A DNA stretch of 64,000 nt from Rhizobium sp. Root1212. GTDB lineage: Bacteria > Pseudomonadota > Alphaproteobacteria > Rhizobiales > Rhizobiaceae. The stretch's first letter is position 1; each line of letters opens with the position of its first letter. Shown piece by piece: positions 37,944 through 47,775 of the stretch. The notes below the pieces were generated by a model. The model made no database searches and had not been told where the DNA came from. It saw only the letters and a list, made by a program, of their open reading frames with translations. The translations under genes were made by a program, and so were the position numbers. The stretch is taken from NCBI RefSeq assembly GCF_001424985.1, contig NZ_LMDA01000001.1, positions 1,187,599-1,251,598 of the forward strand. Reading direction: 5' to 3'.

Positions 37944-38575
37944 AGACGTTCGATCTCTCGCTTTATCTGGTGCTCGATCCCGATCTTTGCGCGGCCTATG
38001 GCATGGTGGAGACGGCGCGGGCGGCCGTCGAAGGCGGTGCGACGATGGTGCAGCTGCGCGACAAGACCGGCGGCACGGAACGGCTTGTCGAAACGGGGCT
38101 GGCGTTGAAGCAGGCGCTGGCCGGTACCGGCGGATTGCTGATCGTCAATGACGATATCGAGGCGGCTTGCCGGATCGGTGCGGATGGGTTGCATATCGGG
38201 CAGGACGACGGCGATCCGGCCGCAGCCAGGGCACAGATCGGCAGGGATATGATCCTTGGTGTTTCCGTGGAAACCGTGGAGGCGGCGCGGCGGCTCGATC
38301 CGGCCATTGTCGATTACGCCGGGGTCGGGCCGGTTTTTGCCACGGCGACGAAGCCGGACCATAAGCAGCCTGTGGGGCTCAATGGATTGGCGGCGCTGGT
38401 GGCGGCGAGCCCGGTGCGCTCCGTTGCGATCGGCGGACTGAAGGGCGCGCATGTCGAGGCAGTATTGAAGACGGGGGCGGAGGGGCTGGCTGTCGTTTCT
38501 GCCATTTGCGGCACCGTTGATCCGCGAGCCTCCGCCCAGCTCCTGGCTGCGTTAATTGCGGAGGCGCGGCGATGA
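37940..38575 (+). CDS. thiE: Thiamin-phosphate synthase
   Basis: A TIM-barrel enzyme (211 residues) coupling HMP-PP and thiazole phosphate to thiamin phosphate. GGATMVQLRDK, LLIVNDDIEAACRIGADGLHIGQDD (Mg2+-pyrophosphate site) and YAGVGPVFATATKPD are diagnostic. Its ATG overlaps the thiM stop codon by four bases and its own stop overlaps thiD, so the three proteins are translationally coupled. Confidence 0.96.
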   Translation: MKTFDLSLYLVLDPDLCAAYGMVETARAAVEGGATMVQLRDKTGGTERLVETGLALKQALAGTGGLLIVNDDIEAACRIGADGLHIGQDDGDPAAARAQIGRDMILGVSVETVEAARRLDPAIVDYAGVGPVFATATKPDHKQPVGLNGLAALVAASPVRSVAIGGLKGAHVEAVLKTGAEGLAVVSAICGTVDPRASAQLLAALIAEARR

Positions 38576-39375
38576 TCCGCAATGTACTTTCGATTGCCGG
38601 CTCCGATCCCTCCGGTGGGGCGGGCATACAGGCCGACCTCAAGGCTTTTGCCGCCCGCGGGGTCTATGGCATGGCGGCGCTGACGGCTTTGACCGCGCAG
38701 AATACGCGCGGGGTGACGGGTGTTCAGGCCGTGGCGCCGGATTTTGTTGCGCAGCAAATTGCTGCGGTCTTTGCCGATATCCGGGTCGATGCGGTGAAGA
38801 TCGGGATGATTGCCAATGCAGCCATCGCGGAGGCGGTGGCGGACGTGCTTTCGGAGCGTCACGATATCCCGATCGTGCTCGATCCCGTGATGATCGCCAA
38901 GGGTGGGGCACCGTTGCTGGCGCCGGAGGCCGTTCAGGTGCTGTCGCAGCGGTTGCTTCCACTTGCGACGCTGGTGACGCCCAATCTGCCGGAGGCGGCC
39001 GCGTTGCTGGGCGAAGCGCCGGCGGAGGACCGGGAGGGAATGGCCGCGCAGGCGAGCCGGCTTCTTGCCCTTGGGCCAAAGGCCGTGCTGGTCAAGGGCG
39101 GCCATCTCGAACAGGGGGATAGCCCGGATGTGTTGGTGACGGCGGACGGTGTCCGCTGGTTCGAGGCTGCGCGGGTTGCGACCGAGAATACCCATGGCAC
39201 CGGCTGCACGCTGTCGAGTGCGCTTGCGGCAGAGCTGGCCAAGGGGGTGGACGTCGGCGAGGCCGTTGCAGCGGCCAAGTTTTATCTGCTCGGGGCGATT
39301 ACGGCGGCAAGCGATCTTTCCGTCGGCACCGGCCATGGGCCGGTGCAGCATTTTCATGCGCTGTGGAAGACCTGA
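38572..39375 (+). CDS. thiD: Hydroxymethylpyrimidine/phosphomethylpyrimidine kinase
   Basis: A ribokinase-family enzyme (267 residues) making HMP-PP by two phosphorylations. SIAGSDPSGGAGIQADLKAF at the N-terminus binds HMP, VLDPVMIAKGGAPLL is the central loop, and NTHGTGCTLSSALAAELA near 200 carries the anion hole and catalytic Cys. It closes the riboswitch-controlled salvage operon. No HMP de novo gene (thiC) or thiazole gene (thiG) is in the window. Confidence 0.96.
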   Translation: MIRNVLSIAGSDPSGGAGIQADLKAFAARGVYGMAALTALTAQNTRGVTGVQAVAPDFVAQQIAAVFADIRVDAVKIGMIANAAIAEAVADVLSERHDIPIVLDPVMIAKGGAPLLAPEAVQVLSQRLLPLATLVTPNLPEAAALLGEAPAEDREGMAAQASRLLALGPKAVLVKGGHLEQGDSPDVLVTADGVRWFEAARVATENTHGTGCTLSSALAAELAKGVDVGEAVAAAKFYLLGAITAASDLSVGTGHGPVQHFHALWKT

Positions 39376-40050
39376 TCAGCGATTGTCAGTAAGATAAAGC
39401 TTACCGTTCTCATCCGTGGCGGCGACGATGCCGTGGTAACCATCGATGCCGGGATGGGAGGTTTCGAGCGGATGGGTGTGGGTGGTGGTGATGACCATGA
39501 CATCCGCGCCCGCCGCTTCGCCGGCGAGAACGCCGGCGGCGACATCTTCGAATACCAGGCATTCATGGGGATCGAAGCCGACGCGTTTTGCGCCGAGCAG
39601 GTAACATTCCGGGCTCGGCTTGCCGCGCGAGACATCCTCGGCGGTGACGATGAACTGCGGCTCAGGTAGGCCGGCGGCGGCCATGCGGGCCTTGGCGAGA
39701 CGGATCGGCGAGGAGGTGACGATCGCCCAGCGATCGGCCGGCAGGCTTTTCACGAACTCGATGGCGCCGGGGATCGGCATGACGCCGTCGACATCATCGA
39801 TCTCGTCCTGGGTGACCTGGGCGGCTTCCGCGACCGGATCGACGCCCGGCAGGCCGAGCTGGCGGATGGTATCGACGCCGCGCTTGCCGTGCATGGTCGG
39901 CAGGAAGGTCGCGACATCCAGCCCGTGACGTTCGGCCCAGCGGCTCCAGACGCGCTCGGCGGCGGCGATCGAATTCAGCAAGGTGCCGTCCATGTCGAAC
40001 AGGAAAGCGGAATATTTCTTGCCGAAAACCGGCGACGTAGCTGATGACAC
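39376..40050 (-). CDS. HAD-superfamily sugar-phosphate phosphatase
   Basis: 224 residues: motif I FLFDMDGTLLNS (nucleophile Asp), motif II TSSPIRLAKARM, the Lys motif GKPSPECY and motif IV LVFEDVAAGVLAGEAAGA. The helical cap and the GVDTIRQLGLPG stretch resemble sugar-phosphate phosphatases of the YfbT/DOG1 group. GTG at 40050 is the start because AAGGAG lies eight bases before it; upstream sequence is not protein-like. A decayed partial copy lies at 41701-41878. It converges with thiD (stops abut). Confidence 0.88.
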   Translation of the reverse strand: MSSATSPVFGKKYSAFLFDMDGTLLNSIAAAERVWSRWAERHGLDVATFLPTMHGKRGVDTIRQLGLPGVDPVAEAAQVTQDEIDDVDGVMPIPGAIEFVKSLPADRWAIVTSSPIRLAKARMAAAGLPEPQFIVTAEDVSRGKPSPECYLLGAKRVGFDPHECLVFEDVAAGVLAGEAAGADVMVITTTHTHPLETSHPGIDGYHGIVAATDENGKLYLTDNR

Positions 40051-40135
40051 TTGGCTTGCTCCTTGATGATCAGCGCGGGGCCTTCGAATACGAAGTTTTG
40101 CGCGGCGGATCAAATGGATATCGCGTTTCGACGCT

Positions 40136-40747
40136 TTACTTCCCCCCAAGCGCCAATCGCAGACCCATCAACCCGAAGGCGGCGGCGAACGAGCGGCGCA
40201 GCCAGAGGGTGACGCCCGGCCGCGCCACGATCTGGCGGCGGGCAATCGTGGCGAAGAGGCCGTAGATGACGAAGACGATGAAGGTGAGCGCCATGAAGAC
40301 CACGGCGAGGCCGATCATCGCCATGGTCTGGTCGGCGGCATCGGCGGCCACGAATTGCGGCAGGAAAGCCAGGAAGAACAGCGACAGTTTCGGGTTCAGG
40401 ATATTGAGCAGGACGCCGGTGGCGATGGTGTGGGGGGCGGAAAGGCGCGGGGCGTTTTCCTTGACCTGCAGGCTCTGCGTATCCCTGGCCACCAGCCAGG
40501 CCATGTAGAACAGATAGGCGACGCCAAGATATTTGACGATTTCGAAGGCGAGCGCGCTGGTGTGAAGCAGGGCCGCAAGACCGACGATGCTGGCCGCCAG
40601 ATGCGGCAGGATGCCGAGCGTGCAGCCGAAGGCCGCCAGTAAACTGCCGCGAATGCCTCCGTTCAGGCCGCAGGCGAGCGTGTAGAGCACGCCGGTTCCC
40701 GGCAGCAGGATGACGATCAGCGATGTGAGGATATAGTCGAGGCTCAT
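40136..40747 (-). CDS. LysE/RhtB-family exporter
   Basis: A 203-residue, six-helix exporter: MSLDYILTSLIVILLPGTGVLYTLACGL (the usual PGP is PGT here), GCTLGILPHLAASIVGLAALL, ILNPKLSLFFLAFLPQFV (conserved NPK). It differs clearly from the other LysE-type gene at 30305. The substrate is unknown. GGAG is six bases before the ATG. It follows an AraC regulator on the same strand (74 bases), which probably controls it. Confidence 0.88.
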   Translation of the reverse strand: MSLDYILTSLIVILLPGTGVLYTLACGLNGGIRGSLLAAFGCTLGILPHLAASIVGLAALLHTSALAFEIVKYLGVAYLFYMAWLVARDTQSLQVKENAPRLSAPHTIATGVLLNILNPKLSLFFLAFLPQFVAADAADQTMAMIGLAVVFMALTFIVFVIYGLFATIARRQIVARPGVTLWLRRSFAAAFGLMGLRLALGGK

Positions 40748-40821
40748 AGGGGGCTCCGGGATTGAGATGGGCTCAATCAAGCGCGGAGGGCCGTGCGGGT
40801 CTTGAACGAAATTGCAGGGGC

Positions 40822-41688
40822 TCAGAAGGAAGCCGCCAGCGTGCCGGGGCTGAAGCCGAAGAAGCGGGTAAAGAGACGGGTCATGTGGCTCTGATCGGCA
40901 AAGCCGCTTGCTGCGGCGGCTTCGGCGAGCGGCATGCCATTGCGGATCAGACGACGCGCCATATTGAGGCGGCGCTGGACGAGGTAGGCGTGCGGCGTCA
41001 AGCCGACCCCTTGGGAGAAGGCGCGCAGGACCTGATAACGGCTGAGGCCGCTTGCCTCGGCGAGGTCGGAAAGGGAAACGGGGGCGGTCGGGTCGTCGTC
41101 GATCAGGGTGCGGGCGTGACGGACGGAAGCAGGGATGCCGGGTTTCGTTGGCCGCAGAAGGAGAGTGGCGCAAGTTTCGAGCAGCCAGGCTTCGGCGGCC
41201 ATGGCGGCGGTTTGGCTGTCGGGTGATGGGGGGTCGTCGGGGGTTTCGTCTCCGGCAAAAAACCGCCCTGTCATCGTCGCGTAAACCCGCGCGAAATTGG
41301 AGGCGATGGCTGGGTTGCGGATGACCGGGTCGGAAAACTCCGCTTCCGCGAACTTCTGTTCGCTGACATCGCGACAGGCTTCGCCCATCAGTTCCGGGTC
41401 GAGATACAGCATCTGCCAGGCGCGGCCGTCGTCACCGATGGGCAGGCCGTCGTGGATTTCACCGGGATTGACGGTGATGACATCGCCAGCACCCGCCTCG
41501 ACCGGGCCGCGGCCGCTCGCCGAGCGCTGGGCACCGCGGCGAATGAGGCCGATGCCGAAGGTTTCATGCATATGGCGCGGAAAGCTCTGGCGCGTGTCGG
41601 CGGTGACCGCCTCAATGCCGCGTAACAGACCGCTTCGCTTTACGAAGGGTTTGGACTTGGGCGGGACCGGCTCGGCAATCGCGCTCAT
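40822..41688 (-). CDS. AraC-family transcriptional regulator
   Basis: 288 residues: N-terminal cupin-like sensor (RHMHETFGIGLIRRG, GDVITVNPGEIHDG) and C-terminal double helix-turn-helix (SLSDLAEASGLSRYQVLRAFSQGVGLTPHAYLVQRRLNMAR and AAAASGFADQSHMTRLFTRFFGFSPG). Such pairs of AraC regulator and LysE exporter are often found together, so it likely activates the downstream exporter in response to its substrate. It starts just beside the HAD gene remnant. Confidence 0.92.
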   Translation of the reverse strand: MSAIAEPVPPKSKPFVKRSGLLRGIEAVTADTRQSFPRHMHETFGIGLIRRGAQRSASGRGPVEAGAGDVITVNPGEIHDGLPIGDDGRAWQMLYLDPELMGEACRDVSEQKFAEAEFSDPVIRNPAIASNFARVYATMTGRFFAGDETPDDPPSPDSQTAAMAAEAWLLETCATLLLRPTKPGIPASVRHARTLIDDDPTAPVSLSDLAEASGLSRYQVLRAFSQGVGLTPHAYLVQRRLNMARRLIRNGMPLAEAAAASGFADQSHMTRLFTRFFGFSPGTLAASF

Positions 41689-41700
41689 TCGTCCGGGCCT

Positions 41701-41878
41701 CCCGGCAGGCCGCGCTGCAGAATGGTATCGACGCCGCGCTTACCGTGCACAGCCGACGGGAAAGCGGGGAATGTCTGACCGAAAATTGGCGACGCCATGG
41801 AAGACACTTGTCTTGTTCCCAGATCTGCGCGCAACCTTCGATGTTGTCCGCGGCGGGTCAAATGCATATCGCGTTAGG
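41701..41878 (-). pseudogene. Decayed, internally deleted copy of the HAD gene 5' region
   Basis: Two blocks align with the functional HAD gene and its upstream sequence. 41701-41762 matches 39845-39906 (encoding HGKRGVDTI), and 41759-41878 matches about 40000-40130 (encoding QVSS...SPxFG plus leader). Some 95 bases between them, encoding motif I with the nucleophilic Asp, are missing. It cannot yield an active phosphatase. The orientation is the same as the intact gene, so it is a direct repeat bracketing the LysE/AraC pair. Confidence 0.85.
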
Positions 41879-41897
41879 GCCAGCCAGGCAAACATGA

Positions 41898-43499
41898 TCA
41901 CGAGGCGCTGTCGAGCGCGGCCATGGCGTCGGCCAGAGCCTTTCGAACGCGCACTTTCTCGTCCGGATCGAGCTGGCCGATGTCGAGATGAAGGTCGAGC
42001 CCGGCCAGATGTTCGCTCAGAACACGCCTTTTCCTATCCCCTCCGGCCAGAAGGCCGTCAATCGAATAGGGCACCACCTCGCGCTGGATACCCTTCATCG
42101 TGATCGGCGGCAGCGGATGGGCATCGACGATATCCTGCACAAGCGCATAGGTTTCATAGCTGATGACGATCTTGCCGCCCTCGGCGATGCTCTGCAAGCG
42201 CGCCGCAAGGTTCGCTTCTGCGCCGATGATCGTATAGTCCATGCGGTCGTTGCTGCCAAAATTGCCGACATTGCAATAACCGGTATTGATGCCCATGCGC
42301 ACCATGAAGGGCTCTTCCGTGCCGTCGCTGCGCCATTTCGCCTTCAACTCGCCGAGACGATGCTGCATGTCCATGGCCATGCGGATACAGGCCTTCGCGT
42401 CCTCCACCGCGCCTCTCGTTTCAGGATCGCCAAAGAAAACGAGTATTGCATCACCGATGAACTTGTCGATCGTGCCGCCATGGGCGAGAGCTATATTCGA
42501 CATCTCAGTCAGATATTCGTTGAGCATCTCCGTCAGTGCTTCCGGCTGCAGCCGCTCGGTCGTCGCCGTGAAATCCTTGATATCGGAAAAGAAGATCGTC
42601 AGCCGCTTGCGCTCGGTATGAACCACGACATCCTTCTGGCCACTGAAGATGCTCTTGTAGATCTGAGGCGAGAGATAGCGCGAGATCTTGAGCGAGATGC
42701 TGGCCAGAAACTCATTGGTCGCCTCGAGTTCGCGGTTGAAGCTCCTGATGACATGGGCATGCCGCCGTTGCAGCACGAGGAAGCTGATGCCGACGATCGC
42801 GACGAAGAAGAAATAGAGCAGCAGGTATTTGAAGGCAAAGGCATTGCGGGCGAAGGGTTGGGTGATCGTCACTTCCTGAATGCCGCGAACATCGCCGACC
42901 TTCCAGTCCTTTTTCGGGCTTTCGGGGTGGCTGTCATGACAGGCCACGCAGGCCGGCCCCATGATGACCGGCGTCACCAGCCGGTAGATATTGTCAAAAC
43001 CCTTCCGTTCTATGCTCGTGACGGTTTTCTTGGAATCCGCGCGCAGCGTGGCGAGCGCCGAAACCTCGAAGGCATCCATCGGATGCGGCGCACGATTCTT
43101 GAATGGCAGATCCGAGATGAAGCGGTATGAAATATTGGCCTGCTGCTCCTTGATGACGTCGCCAAGCTCCAGAGAAAGCGTCGCCGGAATGGGAATGGCG
43201 CCGGGGATGGTTGCATAGTTGTGCGAGAGGACCGTTTCGCTGGTCTGCCCATCGGCATGGGCCGCGAGCACACGCCCCACCACATTCGTCGCGTAGTAGG
43301 AGCGGATGCTGGTGATGAGCGAACTCATATCCTGCGCCTGTCGCTGCAGGGCATCGCGCGAGAGGCTGTTGATATCCAGCCAGACAGCCAGCGGCAGACC
43401 GGCGATCATCACGAGAACGAGCACGATCAGCAGGCGGGCGCCGAAACGGCTTTCGGCAATGTTCTGTCGCAAGTCGTCGGGAACCGTCATCTTTTTCAT
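41898..43499 (-). CDS. Membrane adenylate/guanylate cyclase with c-type haem sensor domain
   Basis: 533 residues. A first membrane helix (about 22-43) leads to a periplasmic DUF3365/Tll0287-like domain containing CVACH at 184-188, a covalent haem c attachment site. A second helix (about 223-244) leads to a HAMP-like linker and a class III cyclase domain (from about 300) with metal aspartates D306 (FSDIKDF) and D350 (IGDAILVFF), and NTGYCNVGNFGSNDRMDYTIIG. It should make a cyclic nucleotide in response to a haem-bound redox or gas signal; adenylate versus guanylate specificity is undecided. The ribosome site before 43499 is weak; ATG 43490 is an alternative. Confidence 0.88.
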   Translation of the reverse strand: MKKMTVPDDLRQNIAESRFGARLLIVLVLVMIAGLPLAVWLDINSLSRDALQRQAQDMSSLITSIRSYYATNVVGRVLAAHADGQTSETVLSHNYATIPGAIPIPATLSLELGDVIKEQQANISYRFISDLPFKNRAPHPMDAFEVSALATLRADSKKTVTSIERKGFDNIYRLVTPVIMGPACVACHDSHPESPKKDWKVGDVRGIQEVTITQPFARNAFAFKYLLLYFFFVAIVGISFLVLQRRHAHVIRSFNRELEATNEFLASISLKISRYLSPQIYKSIFSGQKDVVVHTERKRLTIFFSDIKDFTATTERLQPEALTEMLNEYLTEMSNIALAHGGTIDKFIGDAILVFFGDPETRGAVEDAKACIRMAMDMQHRLGELKAKWRSDGTEEPFMVRMGINTGYCNVGNFGSNDRMDYTIIGAEANLAARLQSIAEGGKIVISYETYALVQDIVDAHPLPPITMKGIQREVVPYSIDGLLAGGDRKRRVLSEHLAGLDLHLDIGQLDPDEKVRVRKALADAMAALDSAS

Positions 43500-43653
43500 G
43501 CACCCGGTTGATCGATGCAAGCCTGCACCATGGCCCAGATATCAGGACAACAGCGCCGTGCGCGCAATGTAAAAATGTACCTGCGGCAGCAGCCGGCATA
43601 ACCTTCTTTGGGGAGAAACCGGTGCGGCGAAAGCGATGGCGCCCGGCAGGCCA

Positions 43654-44058
43654 TCACTCGGCGGGTCGGCCCGGCAGGTCTTCGATGGACGCGCTCCATG
43701 GCAAGGCTGACATGCACCATTTCTGCCGTTTCGGGGAAAGCGCCCGGCGCTGGTTGACGGTGCCGACACGGATGCCGATTTCGGCGGCATCTTCGCCTGC
43801 CCCGGTGGTGTAAACCGGAGAGCCGCAATTCGGGCAGAACATCTGGTAACGCCTCCGGCCGTTATCGCCATGCTTCACGTAGATATTCGGCGCTGCGCCG
43901 GTCAGCTCGAAATCCGTGAGACGACAGCTTACCGTGACGCGATAGGCGCTGCCGGTCAATTGCTGGCAATCGGTGCAATGGCAGATGGAGACGTTTTGTG
44001 GGTCGATCTCGGCTTGATAGCTGATCAGCCCGCAATGGCATTGTCCGTCGATCTTCAT
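43654..44058 (-). CDS. GFA (glutathione-dependent formaldehyde-activating) family zinc protein
   Basis: 134 residues of the GFA/CENP-V fold: C7-x-C9G, C26-x-C28-x2-C31 and C75-x2-C78G make the two zinc sites, and NIYVKHGDNGRRRYQMFCPNCGSPVY is the typical central region. Most members are not true formaldehyde enzymes, so the role is open. AAGGAG nine bases before the ATG is buried in a hairpin placed after iolB, so its translation may be kept low or conditional. Confidence 0.85.
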   Translation of the reverse strand: MKIDGQCHCGLISYQAEIDPQNVSICHCTDCQQLTGSAYRVTVSCRLTDFELTGAAPNIYVKHGDNGRRRYQMFCPNCGSPVYTTGAGEDAAEIGIRVGTVNQRRALSPKRQKWCMSALPWSASIEDLPGRPAE

Positions 44059-44062
44059 GGCC

Positions 44063-44089
44063 GCTATCTCCTTCGAATAAGGAGATAGC
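44063..44089 (-). terminator. Hairpin after iolB containing the GFA gene ribosome site
   Basis: A perfect 11-base stem, GCTATCTCCTT and AAGGAGATAGC, with a 5-base loop lies between the iolB stop codon and the GFA start. Its 3' arm on the minus strand holds the AAGGAG of the GFA gene. It could terminate part of the iol transcript (no clear U-tract) and also hide the ribosome site. Confidence 0.6.
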
Positions 44090-44092
44090 GCG

Positions 44093-44893
44093 TCAGACGC
44101 CGGTGAAAAGCCAGGCGTGCTCCGGAGCGTTGTGAAACTTCCAGATTCGCGACGGGCCGGCCATGACATTGAGGTAATAGAGGTCGTAGCCGTGGATGGC
44201 GGCGACGGGGTGATAGCCCTTCGGCACCAGGGTTACATCGCCATCTTCCACGGCCATGGTTTCGTCCAGCGAGCGGTCGTCTGTGTAGACGCGCTGCATG
44301 GCGAAACCCTGGGCGGGGTTGAGGCGGTGGTAATAGGTTTCCTCCAGAAAGCTTTCGGCCGGGAGATTGTCCCGATCGTGCTTGTGGGGCGGATAGGACG
44401 AGGTGTGGCCGCCGGGAGTAATCACTTCGACAACGAGAAGCGAGTGGGCGGAGGCGTCGTCCTCCGGCATGATGTTGGTGACGTAGCGGGTGTTGGTCGC
44501 CTTGCCGCGGGTCATCAGCGGGTGGGTGCCGGGACGGATGACCTTGGCCTTATATCCCTCCCCGCCCGGTGCGGAGCAGACGGCGAGGTCGAGCGCCGTG
44601 GTGGCGGTGACCTGCCATTTGCTGCCCTTCGGCACATAGACGGCATAGGGCTGGCCTTCGAAGGGGGTCATGCGTTCGCCAAGTTCGCCGAAATCCTCGC
44701 CATCCACCGAGACCTTGGCCTTGCCGGTGATGAGGACGAGGCAGACCTCGCGGTCGCCGGTGTCGCCGCTGGAGCTTTCGCCGGTTATCAGACGGTCGAG
44801 GGCGAAGCCGACATAGGTCCAACCGGCGCTTTCCGGCGTGATGTCGTGGACGCGGCCGGTGTCGCCCTTGGGTTTCACGAGCAGGTTTGGCAT
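44093..44893 (-). CDS. iolB: 5-Deoxy-glucuronate isomerase
   Basis: A cupin-fold enzyme (266 residues) converting 5-deoxy-D-glucuronate to 5-dehydro-2-deoxy-D-gluconate in myo-inositol breakdown. SYPPHKHDRDN and EETYYHRLNPAQGFAMQRVYTDDRSLDE carry the metal-binding His/Glu residues, and HPVAAIHGYDLYYLNVMAG is the typical C-terminal block. It lies 23 bases after iolE in iolCDEB; the ATG at 44893 is preceded by AAGGA eight bases away. Confidence 0.96.
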   Translation of the reverse strand: MPNLLVKPKGDTGRVHDITPESAGWTYVGFALDRLITGESSSGDTGDREVCLVLITGKAKVSVDGEDFGELGERMTPFEGQPYAVYVPKGSKWQVTATTALDLAVCSAPGGEGYKAKVIRPGTHPLMTRGKATNTRYVTNIMPEDDASAHSLLVVEVITPGGHTSSYPPHKHDRDNLPAESFLEETYYHRLNPAQGFAMQRVYTDDRSLDETMAVEDGDVTLVPKGYHPVAAIHGYDLYYLNVMAGPSRIWKFHNAPEHAWLFTGV

Positions 44894-44916
44894 GTCCTTG
44901 GTCCTTTTATTCAGCT

Positions 44917-45834
44917 TTACCCCTTGGGGAAGCCTTCCGTTTCCACGGTATAGCCTGCAGCGGTCATGACGCGCATCAGTTCGGCATAGCCGATCTCCGC
45001 CATTCTCTGCGGCGGCGACTTGCGTGGGTCCTGCTCTGCCTCGACCACGAACCAACCTTCATAGCCGTAATCGGCGAAGCGCTGGACGATGGCGCCGAAA
45101 TCGAGAGAGCCATCGCCCGGTACGGTGAAGGCGCCGAGGGCCACGGCATCGAGGAAGGACTGCTTGCTGCGATCCAGGCCATCAACGACCGAGCGGCGGA
45201 TGTCCTTCACATGCACATGGTTGATACGGGTATGGTGATTGTCGATGGCGCGCATAACGTCGCCACCGGCGAAGGCCAGATGGCCGGCATCCAGCAGCAG
45301 CGGGATGCCTTCGCCGGAATTCTTCATGAAGGCATCGAGTTCCGATTCGGTTTCGACGACGGCGGCCATGTGGTGATGGTAGGAGAGCGGCATACCCTGG
45401 TCGGCGCACCATTCGCCGAACTCGGTAACGCGGCGGGCGTAAGCCTTCATCTCGTCATCGGTCAGGCGCGGCTTGGTGGCGAGCGGCTTGGAGCGGTCAC
45501 CCTGGATCGAGCGGCCAACTTCGCCGTAAACGATGCACGGCGCATTCACGGCCTTGAACAATTCGATCATCGGCGCGATGCGGTCCTTGTTGGCCGACAA
45601 ATCCTCATCGACCAGCGTGCCGGAGAACCAGCCACCGCAGAGCGTCACGTCGGCGGCACGCAGGATCGGCAGCATTTCACCCGGATTGTTCGGAAAGCGG
45701 CGGCCCTGCTCCATGCCGGTGAAGCCTGCACCCCGCGATTGCCGCAGGCATTCTTCGAGCGATACGTCGTCGCTGAGTTCGGGAAGGTCGTCGTTCCACC
45801 AGGCAATGGGCGACATGCCGAGTTTGGCTTTCAT
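44917..45834 (-). CDS. iolE: Inosose dehydratase
   Basis: A TIM-barrel (xylose-isomerase-like) metalloenzyme (305 residues) dehydrating 2-keto-myo-inositol to 3D-(3,5/4)-trihydroxycyclohexane-1,2-dione. MSPIAWWNDDLPEL starts the protein, and SYHHHMAAVVETESELD, LLLDAGHLAFAG and HVHVKDIRR supply metal-site residues. It lies 11 bases downstream of iolD. Confidence 0.96.
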   Translation of the reverse strand: MKAKLGMSPIAWWNDDLPELSDDVSLEECLRQSRGAGFTGMEQGRRFPNNPGEMLPILRAADVTLCGGWFSGTLVDEDLSANKDRIAPMIELFKAVNAPCIVYGEVGRSIQGDRSKPLATKPRLTDDEMKAYARRVTEFGEWCADQGMPLSYHHHMAAVVETESELDAFMKNSGEGIPLLLDAGHLAFAGGDVMRAIDNHHTRINHVHVKDIRRSVVDGLDRSKQSFLDAVALGAFTVPGDGSLDFGAIVQRFADYGYEGWFVVEAEQDPRKSPPQRMAEIGYAELMRVMTAAGYTVETEGFPKG

Positions 45835-45845
45835 GCAAATTCTCC

Positions 45846-47699
<1,854 letters not shown>

Positions 47700-47722
47700 T
47701 GTTTTCTCCTCAATATTCTGTC

Positions 47723-47765
47723 GTCCCCTCTCCCCGCTCGCGGGGAGAGGGTTAGGGTGAGGGGC
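47723..47765. repeat. Dispersed palindromic repeat, copy 6 (half element), inside the iol operon
   Basis: CCCCTCTCCCCGC with GCGGGGAGAGGG followed by TTAGGGTGAGGGGC matches the first half of copy 3. It lies in the 76-base gap between iolC and iolD, so it becomes a strong hairpin in the polycistronic message. Confidence 0.7.
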
Positions 47766-47775
47766 AAGTCTCGAC

